Shown: piece after piece, positions 48,943-55,574 of the stretch
Numbering within the stretch: position 1 is the first letter of the stretch
Layout: every line of letters starts with the position of its first letter
Assembly: GCF_014650055.1 (NCBI RefSeq)
Contig: NZ_BMUF01000010.1
Span: forward strand, 301,754 to 365,753
Source: Streptomyces malachitofuscus
GTDB taxonomy: Bacteria > Actinomycetota > Actinomycetes > Streptomycetales > Streptomycetaceae
Length of the DNA: 64,000 bases
Direction of reading: 5' to 3'
Notes under the pieces: model-generated
Told to the model about the DNA's origin: nothing
Database searches by the model: none
Seen by the model: only the letters and a program-made list of their open reading frames with translations
Position numbers and translations under genes: made by a program

Positions 48943-49935
48943 ATGAAGTACACGCAGCTCGGACGCACGGGACTCAAGGTCAGCCGGCTCGTCCTCGGGA
49001 CGATGAACTTCGGTCCGCAGACCGACGAGGCCGACAGCCACACCATCATGGACGCGGCGCTGGACGCCGGGATCAACTTCTTCGACACCGCCAACGTGTA
49101 CGGCTGGGGCGAGAACAAGGGCCGCACCGAGAGCATCATCGGCAGCTGGTTCGCCAAGGGCGGGGAACGCCGCGACAAGGTCGTGCTGGCGACCAAGGTG
49201 TACGGGAACATGGCCGCCGACGGCGAGGCCTGGCCCAACCACGACAAGCTGTCCGCGGTGAACATCCGGCGGGCGGTCGACGCCTCGCTGAAGCGACTGA
49301 AGACCGACTACATCGACGTCTACCAGTTCCACCACATCGACCGGAGCACCCCGTTCGAGGAGATCTGGCAGGCGATCGACGTCCTGATCCAGCAGGGCAA
49401 GATCCTCTACGTCGGTTCCTCGAACTTCCCCGGCTACAAGATCGCCCAGGCCAACGAGAGCGCCGCCCGCCGCGGCGGGACCATCGGGCTGGTCAGCGAG
49501 CAGTGCCTGTACAACCTCGCCGAGCGCCGCGCCGAGATGGAGGTCATCCCGGCCGCGCAGGACTACGGGCTCGGCGTCATCCCGTGGTCACCGCTGCACG
49601 GCGGTCTGCTGGGCGGTGTGATCAGGAAGGAGGCCGAGGGCGGCCGCCGCGCCTCCGGACGGGCCGCCGACACCCTCGCCGACCCCGCCGCGCGCGCCCG
49701 GATCCAGGCGTACGAGGACCTGCTCGACAAGCACGGCATCGAGCCCGGCGAGGCCGCGCTGGCCTGGCTGCTCACCCGGCCCGGGGTGACCGGCCCGATC
49801 GTCGGTCCGCGCACCGCCGCACAGCTCGCGTCCGCGCTGCGGGCGGTCGAGCTGGAGCTGAGCGAGGAGCTGCTGACCTCACTGGACGAGATCTTCCCGG
49901 GGCCTGGGCCGTCGCCGGAGGCCTTCGCCTGGTAG
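48943..49935 (+). CDS. aldo/keto reductase
   Basis: A 330-residue NADPH-dependent (beta/alpha)8-barrel oxidoreductase. The catalytic tetrad is visible: Asp in NFFDTANVYGWGENKGRTES with Tyr in VYGWG, Lys in VVLATKVYGN, and His in YQFHHIDRSTPFEEI. The C-terminal cofactor-binding part includes ITGPIVGPRTAAQL-like residues (VTGPIVGPRTAAQLASALRA). It has the standard AKR length. It is separate from vapC by 44 bases and probably an independent unit. The substrate is unknown. Confidence 0.95.
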   Translation: MKYTQLGRTGLKVSRLVLGTMNFGPQTDEADSHTIMDAALDAGINFFDTANVYGWGENKGRTESIIGSWFAKGGERRDKVVLATKVYGNMAADGEAWPNHDKLSAVNIRRAVDASLKRLKTDYIDVYQFHHIDRSTPFEEIWQAIDVLIQQGKILYVGSSNFPGYKIAQANESAARRGGTIGLVSEQCLYNLAERRAEMEVIPAAQDYGLGVIPWSPLHGGLLGGVIRKEAEGGRRASGRAADTLADPAARARIQAYEDLLDKHGIEPGEAALAWLLTRPGVTGPIVGPRTAAQLASALRAVELELSEELLTSLDEIFPGPGPSPEAFAW

Positions 49936-49967
49936 CAGCGGGCACGCCGTGACGGCCGGCGGCGGCG

Positions 49968-50057
49968 CTACCTTCCGAGCGCCGCCGCCAGCGCCACGAC
50001 GACGAACATCAAGACGAGCGCACCGGCCATGATCCGGTTCCGGGTTTTCGGGTCCAC
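49968..50057 (-). CDS. 29-residue single-helix membrane peptide after thpR
   Basis: GTG 50057 (then GACCCG) opens a 29-codon frame ending at 49968. The peptide reads as a short basic N-terminus (DPKTRNRI) and one hydrophobic helix (MAGALVLMFVVVALAAALG). It starts 10 bases downstream of the thpR stop, a spacing that favours translational coupling. Similar tiny membrane peptides occur in actinomycetes, but I do not recognise a family. No clear ribosome-binding site. Confidence 0.5.
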   Translation of the reverse strand: MDPKTRNRIMAGALVLMFVVVALAAALGR

Positions 50058-50067
50058 GCCGTCGAGC

Positions 50068-50640
50068 CTAACCGGCCGCGCCCAGTGCCCGACGGGCGAC
50101 CGCCTCGTAACGGGGCTGCTCGCCCGGTGTCCCGGACCTCGGCAGGCTGCTGCGCACCAGCACCAGCTCGTCCACGGTCCAGGTGCGGCTGCGGAACTCG
50201 TGCAGGGCCTGTACGTACGGCCGTACGTCGACGGCGTCCCGGCTGCGGGCGACGGTCAGGTGGGCCTTGTAGCGGCGGTGCTCGTCCATCGGCACGCCCA
50301 CCTTCCGCGCGGCGGCCTCGGTCCGCTCGGACAGCAGCCGCATCGTGCGCAGATCCCCGTCCGCCCCGGCCCACAGCGCCCTGCCCCGCCCGAACTGCCC
50401 GCCGCCGCTGAGCGCCAGCGGGAACGGTTCGGTGCGCGCCGCGGCACGCTCCAGCCGCGCCGTGAGCTCCGGCACCAGCTCGTCGTCCACCTCCCCGTAG
50501 AAGGCGAGCGTGAAGTGCCACCCGGCCCGCCCGGTCCACCGCATCCCCTCGGCCCCTGGCAGTTCCTTCAACCGCCCCACCTCGACAGCAAGCTCCCGGA
50601 CCACGTCCTCGGGCGGCAACACGGCGGCGAAGAGTCTCAT
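50068..50640 (-). CDS. thpR: RNA 2',3'-cyclic phosphodiesterase ThpR (2H family)
   Basis: A 190-residue 2H phosphoesterase (formerly 2'-5' RNA ligase). Both HxTx motifs are present: HFTLAFYGEVD (about residue 42) and HLTVARSRDAVDV (about residue 127). It opens RNA 2',3'-cyclic phosphates and is thought to act in tRNA fragment or RNA repair metabolism. ATG 50640. The small membrane peptide gene follows directly. Divergent Uma2-like pseudogene upstream. Confidence 0.94.
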   Translation of the reverse strand: MRLFAAVLPPEDVVRELAVEVGRLKELPGAEGMRWTGRAGWHFTLAFYGEVDDELVPELTARLERAAARTEPFPLALSGGGQFGRGRALWAGADGDLRTMRLLSERTEAAARKVGVPMDEHRRYKAHLTVARSRDAVDVRPYVQALHEFRSRTWTVDELVLVRSSLPRSGTPGEQPRYEAVARRALGAAG

Positions 50641-50744
50641 GCGTCCAGTCTCACAGGGGAACGTGCGTGCGCTCACACGTGTCCTGGTCGCCGTGCGTAT
50701 CGTTGTACCGCGCGGCTGCACTCCCGCACAGCGACAGGATCAGG

Positions 50745-51291
50745 ATGACCGACGGCGGCGCACTCACCCTCGACATGATGTTCGACTGGCTGGAGGGGCT
50801 GGTCCCCGAGGTGTACAAGTACGAGATCGTGGGCGGTCACGTCTTCTTCACGCCCCAGCGGGACACTCACTGGGACATCACCATCGGCATCCTTGAGCAA
50901 CTGCGCGCCGGATACCCGCTCAAGCGCCTGCGGTCCGACGTCCGGATCGACTACCCGGGGCATCTGAACGGGTTCGCCCACCGACGTGGTGGCCCTTGGC
51001 GAAGACAGTCCCGACGCCGAGTTCGTCGCTGAAGTGATCTCCAGGGAGACCTCCGGCAACGACTACGGTCCGAAGAAGGCGACGTACGCGGCGGCAGGTG
51101 TGCCCGTGTACCTGATCGTCGATCCGTACACCGCCGAGTGGCACCTGCACACCCTGCCCCGGGACGGCAGGTACCACGGCTATGTCCGTTCCGGCTTCGG
51201 AGAAGAGATCGACCTGACCGGAACGGTTGTCGGTCTCGCCCTCAGGACCGACGACTTCCCCCGCTACGCCACCGGCGCCAGGGACCGCTGA
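50745..51291 (+). pseudogene. Uma2-family (DUF820) nuclease-like gene broken by a frameshift
   Basis: The first frame (ATG 50745) encodes MTDGGALTLDMMFDWLEGLV to YPGHLNGFAH, where it leaves the family sequence. From about 50986 another frame continues VALGEDSPDAEFVAEVISRE, then GPKKATYAAAGVPVYLIVDP, which are the usual Uma2 catalytic-core blocks (acidic residue, E-x-S, D-Y-x-x-K, YLIVDP). Family members have PDVALV-like sequence at the junction, so a single extra base around 50977-50983 explains the break. The restored protein would be about 181 residues. It could be a true pseudogene or a sequencing error. It overlaps the convergent MFS stop by 28 bases. Confidence 0.8.
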
Positions 51292-52628
51292 CCGTCGCGC
51301 GGTACGAAGCGGACGCGGGGGTGGCCCGCGTTCCAGCCGACCGACAGGCGGAGGCCGCCGACCCTGGCCAGGATCAGGCCGATGACGGCTGCCGCGGCGA
51401 CCGCTATCGCGCCGCCGGCCGCGAAGCCGACGCGGGCGCCGTAGGTGTCGGTGACCCAGCCGACGATCGGGGCGCCGACCGGGGAGCCGCCGAGGAAGAC
51501 CATCATGTAGAGGGCCATGACGCGGCCGCGCACCGCCGGGTCGGTGGCCATCTGGAGGCTGGTGTTGGTGGTGACGTTGACCGTCATCGAGAACAGGCCC
51601 AGCGGCACCATCAGCAGGGCGAACATCCACAGCTCCGGCGAGGCGGCGGCAAGGATCTCCAGCGTGCCGAAGGCCAGCGCGGCCAGGATCAGCAGCCGCA
51701 GCCGGGCCGTGCCGCGCCGGGCGGCGAGCAGGGCGCCGGAGACGGAGCCGACCGCCATGAGCGTGTTGAACATGCTGTACACGCCCGCGCCCCCGTGGAA
51801 GACGTCGTCGGCGAAGGCCGTGAGGTAGACGGGGAAGTTGAAGGCGAACGTGCCGATGAAGCCGACCAGGACGATGGGCCAGACCAGTTCGGGCCGTCCG
51901 GCGACATAGCGCAGGCCCTCCCGGAGCTGTCCCTTGCCGCGCGGGGCGCGCTCGACGGCGTACAGCTCCCGGGAGCGCATCATCAGCAGGCCTGCCAGAG
52001 GTGCGACGAAGGACAGGCCGTTGAGGAGGAACGCCCAGCCGGTGCCGACACCGGTGATGAGAAGACCCGCGACGGCGGGGCCGACCAGGCGGGCGGACTG
52101 GAAGTTCGCGGAGTTCAGGCTGACCGCGTTGTGCAGCTGGCCGGGGCCGACGAGCTCGGAGACGAAGGCCTGCCGGGCCGGGTTGTCGACGACCGTGGCG
52201 AGGCCGAGGGCGAACGCGGCGACGTAGATGTGCCAGACCTCGACGCGGCCGGTCAGGGTGAGGACGGCGAGCGCGAGCGCGGTGAGCGCCATCGCGGACT
52301 GGGTGACGAAGAGCGTGGGCCGCTTGCGCAGACGGTCGACGAGGACGCCGCCGTACAGGCCGAACAGCAGCATCGGCAGGAACTGCAGGGCGGTGGTGAT
52401 GCCGACGGCGGCCGAGGAGCCGGTGAGGCTGAGCACCAGCCAGTCCTGGGCGATGCGCTGCATCCAGGTGCCGATGTTGGAGACGACCTGGCCGAGGAAG
52501 AACAGGCGGTAGTTCCTGACCCTCAGCGAGGAGAACATCGAGTTCCTGCGGGCGGGGACGTCGGGGGCGGCCGGGGTGTCGTGGGGTTCAGGTGCGGGGG
52601 CGGAAGCTGCTCCGGATCCCGTACTCAA
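51264..52628 (-). CDS. MFS exporter (MFS_3/enterobactin-exporter-like)
   Basis: A 454-residue transporter with twelve membrane helices. The start region NYRLFFLGQVVSNIGTWMQR and the domain junction GVYSMFNTLMAVGSVSGALL, plus MALYMMVFLGGSPVGAPIVG, are typical of the MFS_3 (EntS-like) exporters common in actinomycetes. The start is TTG 52628, the only start in frame near the MarR stop. It lies 30 bases after the MarR gene and is probably cotranscribed with it, a frequent arrangement for inducible efflux. Confidence 0.9.
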   Translation of the reverse strand: MSTGSGAASAPAPEPHDTPAAPDVPARRNSMFSSLRVRNYRLFFLGQVVSNIGTWMQRIAQDWLVLSLTGSSAAVGITTALQFLPMLLFGLYGGVLVDRLRKRPTLFVTQSAMALTALALAVLTLTGRVEVWHIYVAAFALGLATVVDNPARQAFVSELVGPGQLHNAVSLNSANFQSARLVGPAVAGLLITGVGTGWAFLLNGLSFVAPLAGLLMMRSRELYAVERAPRGKGQLREGLRYVAGRPELVWPIVLVGFIGTFAFNFPVYLTAFADDVFHGGAGVYSMFNTLMAVGSVSGALLAARRGTARLRLLILAALAFGTLEILAAASPELWMFALLMVPLGLFSMTVNVTTNTSLQMATDPAVRGRVMALYMMVFLGGSPVGAPIVGWVTDTYGARVGFAAGGAIAVAAAAVIGLILARVGGLRLSVGWNAGHPRVRFVPRDGQRSLAPVA

Positions 52629-52657
52629 AGGGGGTCATCTCCTCGGATGCGTGCGCG

Positions 52658-53095
52658 TCAGATGTGTGCGAGCTTCTCCAGCACGGGGGCGGCGGCGCGG
52701 AGCTTCGCCCACTCGTCCTCGTCGAGGTCCTCCACCAGGGACGCCAGGAACGCGTTCCGCTTGCGGCGGCTCTCCTCGAGCATCGCCTCGGCCTGCTCGG
52801 TCTGCGTGACGACCTTCTGGCGCCGGTCGTCGGGGTGGGGCTCCAGGCGGACGAGGCCCTTGGCCTCCAGCAGGGCCACGATGCGGGTCATGGACGGCGG
52901 CTGGACGTGTTCCTTGCGGGCCAGCTCACCCGGGGTGGCGCGGCCGCAACGGGCCAGGGTGCCGAGCACCGACATCTCGGTGGGGCTGAGCGACTCGTCG
53001 ACGCGCTGGTGCTTGAGCCGACGGGACAGCCGCATCACGGCGGATCGGAGGGCGTTCACGGCGGCTGCGTCGTCGCCATGGCTGAAGTCCGGCAT
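52658..53095 (-). CDS. MarR-family regulator
   Basis: A 145-residue MarR repressor: VNALRSAVMRLSRRLKHQRV, SPTEMSVLGTLARCGRATPG, then the winged-helix MTRIVALLEAKGLVRLEPHP and DDRRQKVVTQTEQAEAMLEE. It lies upstream of the MFS exporter on the same strand. The inverted repeat at 53101-53126 immediately upstream of its ATG (53095) is the obvious autoregulatory site. Inducer unknown. Confidence 0.95.
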   Translation of the reverse strand: MPDFSHGDDAAAVNALRSAVMRLSRRLKHQRVDESLSPTEMSVLGTLARCGRATPGELARKEHVQPPSMTRIVALLEAKGLVRLEPHPDDRRQKVVTQTEQAEAMLEESRRKRNAFLASLVEDLDEDEWAKLRAAAPVLEKLAHI

Positions 53096-53100
53096 GTTCT

Positions 53101-53126
53101 TTAGCGTAACTCATTACTCTCGCTAA
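53101..53126. promoter_or_regulatory. MarR operator candidate
   Basis: TTAGCG (53101-53106) and CGCTAA (53121-53126) form an inverted repeat with a 14-base spacer that contains the A+T-rich TAACTCATTACTCT. It starts six bases from the marR start codon, so a bound dimer would block both transcription and ribosome access. Confidence 0.55.
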
Positions 53127-53180
53127 ATACCACCCGGGACGCGCGCAATCGCCGTGACACCGGCCACTGCCGTCACGTGG

Positions 53181-53200
53181 GATCACCCATATGAGTGATC
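53181..53200. promoter_or_regulatory. 20-bp near-perfect palindrome upstream of the RHH gene
   Basis: GATCACCCATATGAGTGATC is a palindrome with one mismatched pair (C/A), centred on CATATG; with the flanking GG/CC it extends to 22 bp. It is 52 bases upstream of the ribbon-helix-helix start and about 85 bases from the marR start. It is an operator candidate for the RHH protein or for MarR. Confidence 0.5.
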
Positions 53201-53252
53201 CGTCGGCGAAACGTGACCCACCACACCGTGCCGTGCGGCAACGCTCGTGCCC

Positions 53253-53435
53253 ATGGGGACCGACGTGCTCAGCCTGCGCATCGACCGCGAACTGCTCGAA
53301 CGGCTCCGGGAGCATGCCGCGAAACGCGGCATGAGCGTCCAGGACTATGTCGTCCGGACGCTCATGCGCGATGACTTCGACCAGCGGTTCCGCACCGCCG
53401 TCGAGGAGACGGAGAAGTTCTACGGGGTCACCTGA
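53253..53435 (+). CDS. orphan ribbon-helix-helix protein
   Basis: A 60-residue protein with the ribbon strand (DVLSLRIDRELLERLREHAA) and two helices (KRGMSVQDYVVRTLMRDDF) of Arc/CopG-type DNA-binding proteins. No toxin gene is adjacent; the next gene is the convergent purine permease. It may be a stand-alone repressor or the antitoxin of a lost module. I chose ATG 53253; GTG 53247 is an alternative. The palindrome at 53181-53200 could be its site. Confidence 0.78.
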   Translation: MGTDVLSLRIDRELLERLREHAAKRGMSVQDYVVRTLMRDDFDQRFRTAVEETEKFYGVT

Positions 53436-53474
53436 GACCTCGCGGCCGCATCAGGTCGGGCCCCAGCGCCCTCA

Positions 53475-54926
53475 TCAGGTCAGACCCAGCGCCGGCATCA
53501 GGTAGTAGAAGGCGAAGACCGCCGCCACCGCGTACATCGCCGGCGGGACCTCCCGGCCACGGCCGGCCGCCAGGCGCAGCACCGCGAAGGTGATGAAGCC
53601 CATGCCGATGCCGTTGGTGATCGAGTAGGTGAACGGCATCATCACCATCGTCACGAAGGCGGGGATGGCGATCGTGTAGTCGGCCCAGTCGATCTCCTTG
53701 ACCGAACCGGCCAGGATCAGGAAGCCCACCGCGAGCAGCGCGGGGGTCGCCGCCTGGGACGGGACCATCGTGGCGACGGGCGTGAGGAACAGCGCCACCG
53801 CGAACAGCCCGCCGGTGACCACGTTGGCGAAGCCGGTCCGCGCGCCCTCGCCGACCCCGGCCGTGGACTCCACGAACGCGGTGGTGGCCGAGGAGGAGCT
53901 GGCGCCGCCCGCCGCGACCGCGACACCGTCGATGAACAGCACCTTGTTGATGCCGGGCATCTGGCCCTGCGCGTCGGTCAGCTTGGCCTCGTCCGAGACG
54001 CCCATGATCGTGCCCATCGCGTCGAAGAAGCACGACAGCAGCACGGTGAAGACGAACAGCACACCGGTCAGCACCCCGACCTTGCCGAAGCCGCCGAACA
54101 GGCTGACCTGGCCGATCAGACCGAAGTCGGGGGTGGCGACCGGGTTGCCGGGCCACGTGGGCGTGGTGAGCCCCCAGGAGGGGACGTCGGCGACGGCGTC
54201 GATGACCATGGCCACGACCGTCATCGCCACGATGGAGACGAGGATCGCGCCGGGCACCTTGCGCACGATCAGCGCCAGCGTGAGCAGGACGCCGAGGACG
54301 AAGACGAGGACGGGCCAGCCGTTGAGGTGGCCGCCGGTGCCGAGCTGGAGCGGGACGGTGGTCTGGGCGACGTCCGGGATCCGGGAGACGAAGCCGGCGT
54401 CGACCAGCCCGATCAGCATGATGAACAGGCCGATACCGATGGCGATGGCCTTGCGCAGCCCGTACGGGACGGCGTTCATCACGCGCTCGCGCAGACCGGT
54501 GGCGACCAGCAGCATCACGACGAATCCGGCCAGCACCACCATGCCCATGGCGTCCGGCCACGACATGCGCGGCGCGAGCTGGAGCGCGACGACCGAGTTC
54601 ACCCCCAGGCCGGCGGCCAGCGCGATCGGGACGTTGCCGATGACACCCATGAGGAGCGTGGTGAACGCCGCGGTCAGGGCGGTCGCGGTGACCAGCTGAC
54701 CGTTGTCGAGCTGGTTGCCGTACATGTCCTTCGCGCTGCCCAGGATGATCGGGTTCAGCACGATGATGTAGGCCATCGCGAAGAAGGTGGCGAAACCGCC
54801 GCGGATCTCACGGGGCAGGGTGCTGCCGCGCTCGGTGATCCGGAAGTAGCGGTCGAGGGCGCCGGACGCGGCACCGGACCCCGGCTGCTCGGGGGTGGGG
54901 GCCTTGGCGGGGGCCGACGTGGACAT
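53475..54926 (-). CDS. NCS2-family purine permease
   Basis: A 483-residue transporter with about twelve to fourteen membrane helices, of the AzgA/PbuG-type nucleobase:cation symporters (adenine, guanine, hypoxanthine). Recognisable blocks are GGFATFFAMAYIIVLNPIIL near the start, AGLGVNSVVALQLAPRMSWP and SSSATTAFVESTAGVGEGAR (Q-motif region). ATG 54926. It sits upstream of the palindrome at 55021-55039 and is divergent from DUF2530, a neighbourhood I recall in many actinomycetes. The 3' end lies in a short tandem repeat (53449-53505). Confidence 0.93.
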   Translation of the reverse strand: MSTSAPAKAPTPEQPGSGAASGALDRYFRITERGSTLPREIRGGFATFFAMAYIIVLNPIILGSAKDMYGNQLDNGQLVTATALTAAFTTLLMGVIGNVPIALAAGLGVNSVVALQLAPRMSWPDAMGMVVLAGFVVMLLVATGLRERVMNAVPYGLRKAIAIGIGLFIMLIGLVDAGFVSRIPDVAQTTVPLQLGTGGHLNGWPVLVFVLGVLLTLALIVRKVPGAILVSIVAMTVVAMVIDAVADVPSWGLTTPTWPGNPVATPDFGLIGQVSLFGGFGKVGVLTGVLFVFTVLLSCFFDAMGTIMGVSDEAKLTDAQGQMPGINKVLFIDGVAVAAGGASSSSATTAFVESTAGVGEGARTGFANVVTGGLFAVALFLTPVATMVPSQAATPALLAVGFLILAGSVKEIDWADYTIAIPAFVTMVMMPFTYSITNGIGMGFITFAVLRLAAGRGREVPPAMYAVAAVFAFYYLMPALGLT

Positions 54927-55020
54927 GCGGGGACCTCATCACCGGCGGACTTCCCCCAAAGCCCTTTGGTGTTTTCTACGAATGAAAGCGGTCAGAGACA
55001 AACGGATTCAGTATGAACAT

Positions 55021-55039
55021 ATAGCGTCGCCGACGCTAT
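55021..55039. promoter_or_regulatory. 19-bp perfect palindrome upstream of the purine permease
   Basis: ATAGCGTCG-C-CGACGCTAT is a perfect 9-1-9 palindrome, 95 bases from the permease start and 82 from the DUF2530 start. It is the most symmetric site in the window and a good operator candidate for a purine- or nucleotide-responsive repressor; no regulator gene is next to it. Confidence 0.55.
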
Positions 55040-55120
55040 CTCCGCGCGTAGAACCGTGTGGCCGGGCCGCTGCCCCGGTGCGGCGCACCCCACCCGCTCC
55101 GTCCTCGTAAGCTTGTCCGC

Positions 55121-55429
55121 ATGGCCGGGCTTTTTTCGGGATCCCCCAAGCACGAGGCGCCGGAGCCCCTGGAGGGCCCCGTGGTCGCCACCATCATCGG
55201 CGGCACGATCCTCTGGTTCGTCCTGTTCCTGGTGCAGCTGCCGTTCTACGGCTGGTTCGACGAGCACGGCCACACCTGGTGGCTGTGGACCTGCCTGGCC
55301 GGCGGCGGACTCGGCTTCATCGGCATCTGGTACGTCCGCAGGCGGGACGCCGCGCTCCGGCGGGCCCGGGCCGAGGAGACGGGCGGCGACCCGTTGCCGG
55401 ACCACTCCCCCGCCCCGTCGGCCGACTGA
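55121..55429 (+). CDS. DUF2530 membrane protein
   Basis: A 102-residue protein with two membrane helices (VVATIIGGTILWFVLFLVQL; LWTCLAGGGLGFIGIWYV), a short disordered C-terminus and the DUF2530 pattern HTWWLWTCLAGGGLG. I recall it commonly adjoining NCS2 permeases in actinomycetes, a genomic link without known function. ATG 55121. It may modulate the permease or share its regulation. Confidence 0.88.
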   Translation: MAGLFSGSPKHEAPEPLEGPVVATIIGGTILWFVLFLVQLPFYGWFDEHGHTWWLWTCLAGGGLGFIGIWYVRRRDAALRRARAEETGGDPLPDHSPAPSAD

Positions 55430-55574
55430 GACGGCCCCGGCCCGACCGTCAACTGCCCTCCGTACGACGGCCGTACGACCACGGCACTACGGCCGCCCGG
55501 CCCCGTCCTCCCCAGGTCGGAACTTCCGCCCTTCGGGTGTGTGAAGCACCAAATCCGCACGTACCGTCGAATGC

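Noticed and set aside
53253..53435. RHH gene and a neighbouring toxin as a TA module
   Set aside because: No toxin-sized gene follows on the same strand before the convergent permease.
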